Source of the DNA: Paractinoplanes brasiliensis
GTDB lineage: Bacteria > Actinomycetota > Actinomycetes > Mycobacteriales > Micromonosporaceae
Reading direction: 5' to 3'
Assembly: GCF_004362215.1 (NCBI RefSeq)
Contig: NZ_SNWR01000001.1
Span: 6,368,001-6,432,000, forward strand
Length of the DNA: 64,000 bases
The translations under genes were made by a program, and so were the position numbers. This document shows positions 44,534 through 53,020 of this stretch, piece after piece (the first letter of the stretch is position 1; every line of letters begins with the position of its first letter). The notes under the pieces were generated by a model. The model was not told the origin of the DNA. It did not search any database and was given only the letters and a program-made list of their open reading frames with translations.

Positions 44534-45304
44534 TCACGCCGCGGTGAAACCGCCGTCGAGCAGGTATCCCTGGCCGGTGACGTAGCCGGCGGAGTCCGAC
44601 AGCAGGAAGGCCACCAGCTCGGCCACCTCGGTCTTCGTGGCCATGCGGGGGATCGGGTGAGCGCCGACCGCGTTGTCGAGGATCTCGCCGGGAAGCGGCT
44701 CGAGCAGCGCGGTGTCCACCATGCTCGGACAGACCGCGTTGACCCGGATGCCGGCGCTCGCGGTCTCGAGCGCGGCTGCCTTGGTCAGACCGAGGATCGC
44801 GTGCTTGGTCGCGGTGTACAGGGACATGTACGGCACGGCGATCACGCTCATGATCGACGCGCAGTTGACGATCGCCCCACCGCCGTTCGCGGTCATGGCC
44901 GGGATCTCGTGGCGCAGGCTCAGCCAGCAGCTCTTCAGGTTCGTGTCCATCAGCGTCTGCCACTCGTCCTCGTCGGTGGCGACCAGGGGGAGCGCGCCGC
45001 GCGACATCGTGCCCGCGTTGTTGAACGCCAGGTCGAGCCGGCCGAACGTGGCCACCGCCGTGTCGACCACGGCCGCGACCTGGTCGCCGTCGGTCACGTC
45101 GGCGGTCACGAACACGCCGCGGCCGGGCTTGCCGGTCACCTCCTCGATCTCGCGCACCAGCTTCTCGCCCAGCTCGGCCCGCCGGCCGCAGGCCACGACG
45201 GACGCCCCGCCCCGAGCGAGCAGCAGGGCGGCCTCCCGCCCGATGCCGGATGTCGCGCCGGTGACCAGAGCGACCTTGTCGTCGAAGTTGAAATTCACAC
45301 CCAT
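44534..45304 (-). CDS. Short-chain dehydrogenase/reductase
   Basis: A 256-residue classical SDR. The cofactor motif TGATSGIG is at about residues 15-22, NNAG near 93, catalytic Ser in NCASIMS and Tyr/Lys in YTATK near 161. The C-terminal YVTGQGYLLDGGFTA is typical. It is divergently arranged with the luciferase-like oxidoreductase gene, with 188 bp between the starts that must hold both promoters. Probably a 3-hydroxy/3-oxo oxidoreductase; substrate unknown. Confidence 0.9.
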   Translation of the reverse strand: MGVNFNFDDKVALVTGATSGIGREAALLLARGGASVVACGRRAELGEKLVREIEEVTGKPGRGVFVTADVTDGDQVAAVVDTAVATFGRLDLAFNNAGTMSRGALPLVATDEDEWQTLMDTNLKSCWLSLRHEIPAMTANGGGAIVNCASIMSVIAVPYMSLYTATKHAILGLTKAAALETASAGIRVNAVCPSMVDTALLEPLPGEILDNAVGAHPIPRMATKTEVAELVAFLLSDSAGYVTGQGYLLDGGFTAA

Positions 45305-45492
45305 GCCGGACCTCGCTCATTCGCAATGGCTGGAAATGCACTGCGTCAATGGTCGGGGCGGGAGCCTTACGGGTCTTATCCGAGAGTGCTCGATGACCCA
45401 CCGGGCCGGCCGCAGTGAGCACTGCAGAAGACGTGCGCACCCGCGGCGCCGACGCATGATGACCGTGGCCTGGAGAAGTCTCGGGAGGAAGC

Positions 45493-46458
45493 ATGTCCGC
45501 AGTCAATGTCGGCATCGCGCTGCCGGTACGGGAGATCGCGATATTGGGTTCCAACGACGCCGCGCCGTTGCTGAAAATGGCGCGGCAGGTGGAGGACAGC
45601 GGCTTCGACGCCGTCTGGGTGGGTGATTCCTTTGTGGCCCGGCACCGGCTCGAGCCGCTGACCATGCTGGCCGCGATCGCCATGGTGACCGACCGGATCA
45701 CCATCGGCACGGCCGCGCTCACCGCCGTCCTGCGCGAGCCGCTCACGCTCGCCCACACCATCGTCACGCTCGACCAGCTCGCGCCGGGGCGCCTCAAACT
45801 GGGCATCGGCACCGGGGCGCCGCTGCCGGTGCAGGCAGAGTACGACGCGGTCACGATGTCCTATCGGGAGCGGGCCGGCCGCGTGGACGAGGCCGTGGCC
45901 CTCTGGCGCAAGGCGTGGCGGGGTGAGGAGGGTGCTCTCACGGGGGAGTACTACGACCTCAACGGCCTGCGCCTGCAGATGCCGCCCACCGACGTGGGCG
46001 GCCCCCCGCTCTGGCTGGCCAGCAACGGCAAGCCGGGCGCGGTCCGGCGGGTGGCCCGCCACTACGACGGGTGGCTGCCGATCCTCATCACGCCCGAGGA
46101 GTACGCGCGGTCGCTCGCCGCCATCCGGGCGGAGACCGAGGCGGCCGGCCGGGACCCCGACGCTGTCGAGACCGGCCTGTACGTCACCGTCAACATCAAC
46201 GACGACCGCGACGAGGCCACGGCCGGCCTGAACGACTACACCCACCGCTACAACGACCTGCCGCTGCCGGCGATGGCCGCCTACCAGCTCTATTACGGCG
46301 GTTCGGCGGCCGACCTGGCCGGCTGGCTGAGCGAGTACGTCGCGGCCGGCGCCCGCAACATCGTGCTGCGCATCGGATCGTTCGACGCGTACGAGCGCAA
46401 CGTCCAAGCCGTCGCCGAGGGCGTGGTGCCGGTGCTGCACGCGCTCGACGTCGCCTGA
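45493..46458 (+). CDS. Luciferase-like, probably F420-dependent oxidoreductase
   Basis: A 321-residue TIM-barrel protein of the LLM class. The N-terminus NVGIALPVREIA, the GFDAVWVGDSF strand near residue 38, the LTMLAAIAMVTDRITIGTAAL string near 60 and LDQLAPGRLKLGIGTG near 97 are family hallmarks. Actinobacterial members usually use coenzyme F420. GGAGG precedes the ATG. The next gene is an SDR 24 bp downstream, so they probably form a redox operon. Confidence 0.88.
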   Translation: MSAVNVGIALPVREIAILGSNDAAPLLKMARQVEDSGFDAVWVGDSFVARHRLEPLTMLAAIAMVTDRITIGTAALTAVLREPLTLAHTIVTLDQLAPGRLKLGIGTGAPLPVQAEYDAVTMSYRERAGRVDEAVALWRKAWRGEEGALTGEYYDLNGLRLQMPPTDVGGPPLWLASNGKPGAVRRVARHYDGWLPILITPEEYARSLAAIRAETEAAGRDPDAVETGLYVTVNINDDRDEATAGLNDYTHRYNDLPLPAMAAYQLYYGGSAADLAGWLSEYVAAGARNIVLRIGSFDAYERNVQAVAEGVVPVLHALDVA

Positions 46459-46482
46459 CCACCCACGACAAGGAGTCTCAAC

Positions 46483-47232
46483 GTGCGATTCAACGAGAAG
46501 GTCGTGCTGGTGACGGGCGGTGGCACCGGGATCGGCCGGGCCGCCGCGCTCGCGTTCGCCGGCGAGGGGGCCCGCGTCATGGTCAGCGGGCTCGAGGACG
46601 AGCCGTTGCGGCAGACGGTCAAGGCGATCGAGGCGGCCGGTGGCACGGCGGCGTCCCTCACCGGCGACGTGCGCGTCGAGGACCACGTACGGGCCCTGGT
46701 GGCGGCGACCGCCGAGCAGCTGGGCGGTCTCGACGTGGCGTTCAACAACGCCGGGCTGATGGTCGGCGGACGCGTCGCGGACCTGGAGGAGCCGGCGTGG
46801 CGCACGGCGCTCTCGATCGCCACCGGCACCTGGTTGTCGATGAAGCACGAGATCGCGTACATGCGGGAGCACGGCGGCGGCGCGATCGTCAACATGTCGT
46901 CGATCATCGGCCCGCACAAGGCCATCCCCGGCACGGGGGCCTACGGCGCGGCGAAAGCAGCCATCACCGCGCTCACCCGTACGGCGGCGGTCGAGAACAT
47001 CGGGGACGGCATCCGGATCAACGCGGTCAGCCCGGGGCCGATCGACACGCCGTTCTCGCTGATCCGCGGCGAGACCCCCGAGCAGCAGGCGCAGCGGATG
47101 CGCACGACGCTGCCGATCGGCCGGGTCGGCACGGTCGCCGAGGTGGCCGGCGCGGTGCTGTGGCTGGCCTCGCCCGAGGCCGGCTTTGCCGTGGGCGCCG
47201 ACCTCGTCCTCGACGGCGGATCCACCGCCTGA
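46483..47232 (+). CDS. Short-chain dehydrogenase/reductase
   Basis: A 249-residue classical SDR with TGGGTGIG near residue 12, NNAG near 90, Ser in NMSSIIG and Tyr/Lys in YGAAK near 152. The GTG at 46483 follows an AAGGAG site. It is co-directional with the luciferase-like gene and ends at a strong hairpin. The catalytic residues are complete, unlike the SDR at 23060. Substrate unknown. Confidence 0.9.
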   Translation: MRFNEKVVLVTGGGTGIGRAAALAFAGEGARVMVSGLEDEPLRQTVKAIEAAGGTAASLTGDVRVEDHVRALVAATAEQLGGLDVAFNNAGLMVGGRVADLEEPAWRTALSIATGTWLSMKHEIAYMREHGGGAIVNMSSIIGPHKAIPGTGAYGAAKAAITALTRTAAVENIGDGIRINAVSPGPIDTPFSLIRGETPEQQAQRMRTTLPIGRVGTVAEVAGAVLWLASPEAGFAVGADLVLDGGSTA

Positions 47233-47243
47233 CCACGAGCTCA

Positions 47244-47286
47244 CTGAGCAGGCCCGGTCCGTCCCCCGGCGGCCGGGCCTGCTCAG
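47244..47286. terminator. Strong hairpin terminator
   Basis: Perfect 14-bp stems at 47244-47257 and 47273-47286 with a 15-nt loop, 12 bp after the SDR stop. Confidence 0.8.
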
Positions 47287-47314
47287 CTGTGCGACGGGAA
47301 CGACGTTGTGCGAC

Positions 47315-47530
47315 GCGAACGGCGGTGGGGTCGCGAACGGCGGTGGGGTCGCGAACGGCGGTGGGGTCGCGAACGGCGGTGGGGTCGCGAACGGCGGTGG
47401 GGTCGCGAACGGCGGTGGGGTCGCGAACGGCGGTGGGGTCGCGAACGGCGGTGGGGTCGCGAACGGCGGTGGGGTCGCGAACGGCGGTGGGATCGCGAAC
47501 GGCGGTGGGATCGCGAACGGCGATGGCGAC
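47315..47530. repeat. 18-bp tandem repeat array, 12 units
   Basis: The unit is GCGAACGGCGGTGGGGTC. Units 1-9 are identical, units 10 and 11 (47477, 47495) carry one G-to-A change, and the last (47513) is degenerate. There are no spacers, so it is not a CRISPR. The unit length is a multiple of three, and the plus-strand frame would read VANGGG repeatedly. Confidence 0.95.
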
Positions 47531-47585
47531 GTGAAGAGGCGGCGAGCCCACCGGCAGGTGGCTCGCCGCCTCGGCGGGACTCCGG

Positions 47586-48365
47586 TCAGGCGGACAACGG
47601 CTTCGGCCCGTCCCCGGCGGGCCCGCGGTAGGCCTGGGCGATGCCGAGCCACCGATCCGCCTCCGCACCCCGCGCCACCAGCGCCAGGTCGTCACGATGC
47701 CGGCGCCGCGTCACCAACAGGCAGAAATCCGCCGCCGGCCCCGACACCACCTGATCACTGCCGGCCGGACCGAACTCCCACAAATCACCCGACGGACCGG
47801 TCAGCTCGAACCGGAACTCCTCCGCCGGCGGCGTCAACCCCCGCGCCAGATACCCGAAATCCCTGGTCCGAGCCCCGAAACCGGCAATGTGCCGCCATCG
47901 GTCGCGGGGTTGCCGCCGGACTCCGAGCGCATCGGCGACGTCCTGCCCGTGGGCGAAGATCTCCATCATCCCGGCGGCCGCGATCACCTGGGGCGGCAGC
48001 GGGTTGACGAGCCAGCGCACCATTTCGCCGGGCGGGACCGCCGCCAGCGCGTCAGTGGCGGTCGCCAGCTCCGTACGCCACCGGGCGAGGACTCGCTCGG
48101 GCGGGTCGGCGAGGTATTCGGTCAGGGCGGCGTCCACGGCCGCCTGGAAGTCGGCCCGGGCCGCCTTGGCCAGCGCCTCGAACCCCTCGGGGTCGGTGAC
48201 GGCCAGGCCGGCCAGGTGGGCGATGAAGGCCAGGTGAGCGACCTGGTGCGCGATCGTCCAGCCCGGTGCGGGGGTGGCCAGGGACCATTGTCGCGGTGAG
48301 AGCCCGGCGACGAGGTCGTCGATCTCACCGGCCTCCGCGCGCAGGGCGTCGTACACGTCCGGCAT
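47586..48365 (-). CDS. TIGR03084-like DinB/maleylpyruvate isomerase family protein (copy 1)
   Basis: A 259-residue protein. The N-terminal DinB-like bundle has GWTIAHQVAHLAFIAH near residue 34 and MEIFAHGQDVADALG near residue 138, supplying His ligands for a divalent metal. The C-terminal domain (GFGARTRDFGYLARGL onward, about 90 residues) is identical to that of the paralog at 49093, while the N-terminal halves are only about half alike. GAGAAAGAGGTACC lies upstream of the ATG. Such proteins may be mycothiol-dependent enzymes. Their role here is unknown. Confidence 0.75.
   Translation of the reverse strand: MPDVYDALRAEAGEIDDLVAGLSPRQWSLATPAPGWTIAHQVAHLAFIAHLAGLAVTDPEGFEALAKAARADFQAAVDAALTEYLADPPERVLARWRTELATATDALAAVPPGEMVRWLVNPLPPQVIAAAGMMEIFAHGQDVADALGVRRQPRDRWRHIAGFGARTRDFGYLARGLTPPAEEFRFELTGPSGDLWEFGPAGSDQVVSGPAADFCLLVTRRRHRDDLALVARGAEADRWLGIAQAYRGPAGDGPKPLSA
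47623..47885. repeat. 263-bp inverted repeat, left arm
   Basis: It appears identical, in reverse complement, to 49582-49844. It encodes the shared C-terminal domain of the two DinB-type paralogs. One mismatch at 47622 marks the outer edge; the inner edge is at 47885. Confidence 0.9.
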
Positions 48366-48459
48366 GGCCGGTACCTCTTTCTCTCGGGTGCGGCGTCTGC
48401 TTCGTCGGGACGGTGTCCGCGGCGCGAGGCGCCCGATGCGACGCCTCGCGCCCGCGGGC

Positions 48460-48894
48460 TCAGGCGCCGGGCAGGCGGCCGTCGGCGTTGCGGGTGTTCT
48501 GGTAGGCGGCGATCAGCCAGTTGCCGTCCTGCTTCTCGAGCACCCAGGTCGCCCGGATCTCGCGGTCCGGGTGCGGCGCGGTCTCACCGGGAGCGAGCAC
48601 GCCACCGTCGGTGATGACCACCGCCCCCGCCTCGCCGACCGGGCGCACGTCGATGACGTTCTGCAGAAGCGTCGTTCCCTTGTGGGCGGTCGCGAACTGC
48701 TGCTTCGCCATGGCCCGGATGACCTCACGGCCCTGGATGAACCGGTCGCCCGAGAGGATCATCGTGCCGTCGGCGGTGTATGCGTCCGCGAACGCGTCGG
48801 GGTTGTTGTCCGCCCAGGCCTTGCCGACGTTGTCGACAACGGCGCGCGCCGCGGTCTCGTCGACGGCTCGGGTCCTCGTCGTCTCGGCTGTCAT
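48460..48894 (-). CDS. SnoaL/NTF2-like protein (SgcJ/EcaC type)
   Basis: A 144-residue NTF2-fold protein. The typical pattern is seen: ARAVVDNVGKAWADNNPDAFADAYTADGTMI at residues 13-45, then GREVIRAMAKQQF and a C-terminal TWVLEKQDGNWLIAAYQNTR. It belongs to the broad group annotated after SgcJ, a protein that assists the enediyne PKS of C-1027, but the same label covers many unrelated proteins. The ATG at 48894 follows AAGGAG. It lies inside the inverted repeat, about 4 kb from the enediyne-type genes; whether it works with them is unknown. Confidence 0.8.
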   Translation of the reverse strand: MTAETTRTRAVDETAARAVVDNVGKAWADNNPDAFADAYTADGTMILSGDRFIQGREVIRAMAKQQFATAHKGTTLLQNVIDVRPVGEAGAVVITDGGVLAPGETAPHPDREIRATWVLEKQDGNWLIAAYQNTRNADGRLPGA

Positions 48895-49092
48895 TGCGTC
48901 TCCTTCGTCTGACGTGACCAGCACCGGAGGCTCCGGTCGGGGTACTTCCACATCTTCGGGTCCACCTCGGCGGGCGGGCATCTCTGAGAGTGCCGTCGCC
49001 GTGCCCCGGCACCGCGGAAGAAGACACGGCCGTACGTCCGGCGGCACCCTGGATCCGTGACCGTGCCCGCCGAGCATCAGGAGGAGGTGCCC

Positions 49093-49896
49093 GTGGCGGC
49101 GGAGATCTTGACCGACGTCGGTGCCCTGCGGGACGAGGCCGCCGAACTGGACGCGCTCGTGGCGGAGCTGCGTGCGGACCAGTGGCGGCTGGAGACCCCG
49201 GCCGTGGGCTGGACGATCGCGCATCAGATCGTTCACCTGGCCGCCGCGTTCCGGATGGCGGGGGTCGCGCTCACGCGGCCGGAGGAGTTCACCCGGCTCA
49301 CCGCGGGACTGAGCGCGCGCTTCGGCATGGCCGTCGCCACGCTGCAGGAGGAGTTCCTGGCCTCGGGGGAGTCACCGCTCGAGCGGTGGCGGGCCGAGCG
49401 GGAAGTCACCGAAGGGGCGCTGGCCGCCTCGCCGGCCGCGGGGATCGTGCCGTGGCCGGTGCGGCCCGTGCCCGCCTCGGTGCTGGTCGCGGTGGGCCTG
49501 ACCGAGGTGTTCGCCCACGGCCAGGACGTCCGGGACGCGCTGGGGGTGCGCCGCCGGTGGACCGACCGGATCCGGCAGGTCGCCGGTTTCGGGGCTCGGA
49601 CCAGGGATTTCGGGTATCTGGCGCGGGGGTTGACGCCGCCGGCGGAGGAGTTCCGGTTCGAGCTGACCGGTCCGTCGGGTGATTTGTGGGAGTTCGGTCC
49701 GGCCGGCAGTGATCAGGTGGTGTCGGGGCCGGCGGCGGATTTCTGCCTGTTGGTGACGCGGCGCCGGCATCGTGACGACCTGGCGCTGGTGGCGCGGGGT
49801 GCGGAGGCGGATCGGTGGCTCGGCATCGCCCAGGCCTACCGCGGCCCCGCCGGACCGGGCCGGCAGTCGGGGCAGTTCTCGTCGGTGGGTGGCTGA
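49093..49896 (+). CDS. TIGR03084-like DinB/maleylpyruvate isomerase family protein (copy 2)
   Basis: A protein of about 267 residues, paralog of the 47586 gene. His motifs are GWTIAHQIVHLAAAF and TEVFAHGQDVRDALG. The GTG at 49093 is chosen because GGAGGAGG lies 6 bases upstream; an in-frame GTG at 49057 is possible. The C-terminal domain is encoded by the right arm of the inverted repeat, and only the last dozen residues (GRQSGQFSSVGG) differ from copy 1. Its 3' end overlaps the convergent MerR gene by 61 bp. Confidence 0.75.
   Translation: MAAEILTDVGALRDEAAELDALVAELRADQWRLETPAVGWTIAHQIVHLAAAFRMAGVALTRPEEFTRLTAGLSARFGMAVATLQEEFLASGESPLERWRAEREVTEGALAASPAAGIVPWPVRPVPASVLVAVGLTEVFAHGQDVRDALGVRRRWTDRIRQVAGFGARTRDFGYLARGLTPPAEEFRFELTGPSGDLWEFGPAGSDQVVSGPAADFCLLVTRRRHRDDLALVARGAEADRWLGIAQAYRGPAGPGRQSGQFSSVGG
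49582..49844. repeat. 263-bp inverted repeat, right arm
   Basis: Partner of 47623-47885. The 1.7-kb segment between the arms contains the 5' parts of both paralogs and the SgcJ-like gene. Confidence 0.9.
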
Positions 49897-50573
49897 CCCT
49901 CCGGCGGGGAACCCCGGCCGGATGCCGCGGGTTTCGGCGACGCGCCGGGCGACGACGGATCTGGCAGCGCGCCCGCGGTGGCCAGCAGGTCCTCGTGGGC
50001 GAGGCCCCGTAGCGTGGTGAGGGCCATCTCGAAGAGCACGTAGCAGGCGGCTGCCGTGGCGACGGGCAGGCCCATGGCCAGCTCCCGTTCGCGCCGGACG
50101 GCCATGCGAGCCAGTTCGGCGTGCACGCTGAACGCCTCGACCTCGCCCTGCCAGCCCAGCTGGCGCAGCGCGTCGGAGATCTGCGCGAGCGCGGCGATGC
50201 CCGGGGCGGACTCGTCCACCCGCCAGCCCAGCCGGCGGATGAGCTCACCGGCCTGGGCGACGGTCGACGGGGAGGCCTCGGCGGCGCTGTCGATCCGGTC
50301 GACGCGCAGCGCGTGCTGAATCAGGCGGCAGTGGTCCTCCACGCTGAGGTCGGAGGCGTCGACCGCGGCCAGCACCTCGCGCACGGTGGCGACCGGCAGC
50401 CGGCCGACGGTGATCAACGTGCGGACGAAGCGCAGCCGGGCCAGGTGTTCCTCGGTGTACACCGCCTGGTTGCGAGCGGTGGACTGTCCGGGAGGAAGGA
50501 GTCCTTCCCGGAGGTAGAACTTGATCGTCGGGATGGCGACGTCACCCCTGCGGCTCAAGTCGGAAATGCGCAT
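49836..50573 (-). CDS. MerR-family transcriptional regulator
   Basis: A 245-residue regulator. The winged helix-turn-helix spans residues 1-70 (MRISDLSRRGDVAIPTIKFYLREGLLPPG), followed by the dimer helix. The C-terminal part has no Cys cluster, so it is not of the metal-sensing kind; a small-molecule or drug ligand is likelier. The last 35 residues are Pro/Gly-rich low-complexity and run into the convergent DinB gene. A palindrome at 50612-50627, about 40 bp upstream of the start, could be its own operator. Confidence 0.85.
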   Translation of the reverse strand: MRISDLSRRGDVAIPTIKFYLREGLLPPGQSTARNQAVYTEEHLARLRFVRTLITVGRLPVATVREVLAAVDASDLSVEDHCRLIQHALRVDRIDSAAEASPSTVAQAGELIRRLGWRVDESAPGIAALAQISDALRQLGWQGEVEAFSVHAELARMAVRRERELAMGLPVATAAACYVLFEMALTTLRGLAHEDLLATAGALPDPSSPGASPKPAASGRGSPPEGQPPTDENCPDCRPGPAGPR

Positions 50574-51101
50574 AATCCCCCGCTTGCATTGTCTCGCTTA
50601 AATCATCGCACACAAGATCGCTCTTGTTAACTGCCCGCTTGCCGACACTGCGGAAACAATTTTTGATTGGAATCGTGGAATCCCTGCTCAGCGGGCGTTC
50701 GCCCGTCGGGTGCGGCCGCTCGCCCGCGTTGATCCGCATCTCGCTCCGGGGTGGCCGACACCGTGCGTGACTTTTCAGTTCGTGAAATCCCACTTCCGGG
50801 CCAGGGAATGCCGTGTTAACGGCCCCCACGTGGGCGGATGGGCCCGGGCAGGACCGCCGAACGTCCACCGTCGAGTGCCGGTATCCATTCCTACTTCTCG
50901 ATTGCGCTGCATTCCGGCGGGCGCCGGTTCGTATTGTTCGCACGCACCGGCTTCGTTAGCCTCTACCGGGGAGGCGGCGGAGCGTCGCAATGATGCGACC
51001 AGGCTATTAATTTACCACCCGTTAACATTTATTCGTACCCGTCTCCCGAAATGCCGAAATGACGCGGCCGGACGACCTCTGCCTTCAAACGGGGGAATTT
51101 C
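50574..51101. promoter_or_regulatory. Divergent intergenic region of lower GC
   Basis: A 528-bp gap between the divergent MerR and AraC genes, noticeably less GC-rich than its surroundings. It contains the palindrome ACAAGA-TCGC-TCTTGT (50612-50627). Frames here show no ribosome sites or known domains, so I see no gene. Confidence 0.5.
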
Positions 51102-51902
51102 ATGGACGATGCGGAGCTTGCTGCCCTGCGCGCGATCGACACGATGCGCGAGCGTATGGGCGAACAACTGACAGTCGACGATCTGGCCCGAGCGGCCATG
51201 TTCAGCAAGTTTCATTTCACCCGTATGTTCCAGCGGACCACCGGGGTCTCGCCGGGACGATTCCTGTCCGCGCTCCGGCTCCAGCGGGCCAAGGATCTGC
51301 TCGTGACCACGTCGATGAATGTGGCCGACATCAGCATCCACGTCGGCTTCAACAGCGTCGGCACGTTCAGCTCCCGGTTCAGCCGCAGCGTCGGCATGTC
51401 GCCCACCACCTACCGCCGGCGCGCCGGTTTCGCCGCAGCCATCGACGTGGACTCCGACGTGCCCGCCGGCCGGGGATCGCACGCGTCGGTGACCTGCACC
51501 CTGCGGGCCGGCCACGCCACCGACGCGCTCACCTTCGTCGGCCTGTTCGCCGACCCGATCCCGCAGGGCAAACCGGTGAGCTGTGCCGTGCTCGACCGGC
51601 CGGGCCGGCTGCGGTTCGGCGTCGTCCCCACCGGCAGCTGGTACCTGCTCGCCCAGAGCCTTCCCGCGATGGACGCGGACACCGGGGAGCCGGACCGCGC
51701 CGACCGGCCGGTCTCCGTCGCGTCGCGCGGCCCGATCGTGGTAAGGCCCGACTCGCAGCTCTCGGTCGAGGTCACGCTGCGCCGGTTCCGCGCTCTCGAC
51801 CCGCCCGTGCTGCTCGCGCTGCTGGATGCCCGCAAGTACGCCCTCCAGCAGCTCAACGCGCGCAACGCGCTGCCGGCCGGCTCGATCGGCCAGGCGGCCT
51901 GA
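51102..51902 (+). CDS. AraC-family transcriptional regulator
   Basis: A 266-residue regulator with the DNA-binding domain at the N-terminus (about residues 5-105): two helix-turn-helix units, LTVDDLARAAMFSKFHFTRMFQ and VADISIHVGFNSVGTFSSRFSRSVGMSPTTYRRR. The C-terminal 160 residues form a beta-rich domain (CTLRAGHATDALTFVGLFADP) of unknown ligand. A GGGGGAATTTC stretch precedes the ATG. It ends at a strong hairpin. Confidence 0.9.
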   Translation: MDDAELAALRAIDTMRERMGEQLTVDDLARAAMFSKFHFTRMFQRTTGVSPGRFLSALRLQRAKDLLVTTSMNVADISIHVGFNSVGTFSSRFSRSVGMSPTTYRRRAGFAAAIDVDSDVPAGRGSHASVTCTLRAGHATDALTFVGLFADPIPQGKPVSCAVLDRPGRLRFGVVPTGSWYLLAQSLPAMDADTGEPDRADRPVSVASRGPIVVRPDSQLSVEVTLRRFRALDPPVLLALLDARKYALQQLNARNALPAGSIGQAA

Positions 51903-51905
51903 CCC

Positions 51906-51937
51906 GGTGTGGCTCCTTGCCCGCAAGGAGCCACACC
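51906..51937. terminator. Strong bidirectional hairpin terminator
   Basis: Perfect 15-bp stems at 51906-51920 and 51923-51937 with a 2-nt loop, between the convergent AraC and DinB-like genes. Confidence 0.8.
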
Positions 51938-51944
51938 ACACCGG

Positions 51945-52784
51945 TCAGCCCGGCGGCATGCGGACCTTGCCGAGGAACGGCGCCAGCAGCCACGGCCGGC
52001 GGCCGGTCACCGACAGGCCCCGGGTGAGAACCGCCCGGGCCTTGCCGACACGTCCGAACAGGACCAGCGCCAGCGTCTCCGGGTCGAAGCGCACGCGGAC
52101 GTCGACGTCCCCGCCGGGCTGCCCCAGGCTGACTCGGCCGTCGTGCAGCACCAGAACCGTCCGGCTGGTGTACGCCGAGCGGAACTCGACGGCGATGCGG
52201 CCCGCGCGGTCCGGCCGGTCGCTGTCGAGCATGCTGCCGTACCCGCCGCGGATGATCCCGGGCAGGAAGAACTGCGGGAAGAGCGCCCACGCGGCCGGCG
52301 GCATCGACCACGGCCGGCCGGTGGCCCCGGCGATGTCGCGACCGTGAATCAGGAACTCGTTGACCATGTGGGCGGCGAGACCGGCGACCGGCACGTGTGA
52401 GCCGCCCAGCCACGGCACGAGGTCGTCCGGGTCGTGGGCGTCGTACGCCGCCAGCACCGGGCCGAGGTCGTCGCGGATCAGGCCGGCCAGCCGTACGAGG
52501 TCGCGTTCGGGCATCTCCCGCAACAACCGGCGGTTGAGTTCGGCCACGTCGTCGACGGTGCCGGAGCGGAAGAACTCGTCCGCCGAGCGCAGCGTGCGTT
52601 CCGCGGGCCGCAGCAGGCCGCGCAGCAACCGGACCAGGGTGGCGGTGTGCGCCGCGGTCTCGGCGACCGACCAGTGCGCCGTGGCGCGGCGCCGGTGGTC
52701 CGCCGCGGCGTGGACGAGGCCGGCGAAGCGCTCCCCGGCCTCCTGCAGAGTGTGCCGGGCGAACGCCGGCGTGACTTCGGACAT
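51945..52784 (-). CDS. Maleylpyruvate isomerase N-terminal (DinB) domain protein with SCP2-like C-terminus
   Basis: A 279-residue protein. The N-terminal bundle carries VAETAAHTATLVRLL near residue 44 and HMVNEFLIHGRDIAGATG near 142, giving the metal-site His. The last 100 residues (VEFRSAYTSRTVLVLHDGRVSLG...DPETLALVLFGRV) resemble an SCP2-like lipid-binding domain. It is the third gene of this DinB group in about 5 kb. It is divergent from the enediyne-type operon that starts at 53021 and could be its first neighbour or only a border gene. Confidence 0.72.
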   Translation of the reverse strand: MSEVTPAFARHTLQEAGERFAGLVHAAADHRRRATAHWSVAETAAHTATLVRLLRGLLRPAERTLRSADEFFRSGTVDDVAELNRRLLREMPERDLVRLAGLIRDDLGPVLAAYDAHDPDDLVPWLGGSHVPVAGLAAHMVNEFLIHGRDIAGATGRPWSMPPAAWALFPQFFLPGIIRGGYGSMLDSDRPDRAGRIAVEFRSAYTSRTVLVLHDGRVSLGQPGGDVDVRVRFDPETLALVLFGRVGKARAVLTRGLSVTGRRPWLLAPFLGKVRMPPG

Positions 52785-53020
52785 CGCGTCAGCTCCGGCC
52801 CGGCCGCTCGGGAATGTTGATCGTCTCCACCATGTGGACCTCCTGTTCAGGACTGTCGCGGCAACGGCCTCTCACAGTCTCGGCGGCCTGGGCGACGCAC
52901 GGCTTCCGCACGTGTGCGCGATCGGGATCCCGCTTGCCCGAAGCGCACGGCTGAAGACGCCCCGGCCGGCATGGCCGCGTGACGATGTGTCCGTCGGCCC
53001 GGACAACTCCTGGAGGAGAT

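Larger units (their letters stand above)
47233..47585. other. Convergent intergenic region with terminator and tandem repeat
   Basis: This 353-bp gap between convergent genes holds the hairpin at 47244-47286 and then the 18-bp tandem array at 47315-47530. Open frames through the array are simple repeat translations (VANGGG on plus, PPPFAT on minus) without ribosome sites, so I treat it as noncoding. Confidence 0.6.

Noticed and set aside
47315..47530. Possible CRISPR array
   Set aside because: Units are directly adjacent with no unique spacers, and no cas genes are near.
47186..48007. A plus-strand frame encoding a VANGGG repeat protein
   Set aside because: No ribosome site, starts inside the SDR gene and continues antisense into the DinB-type gene; better explained as a noncoding tandem repeat.
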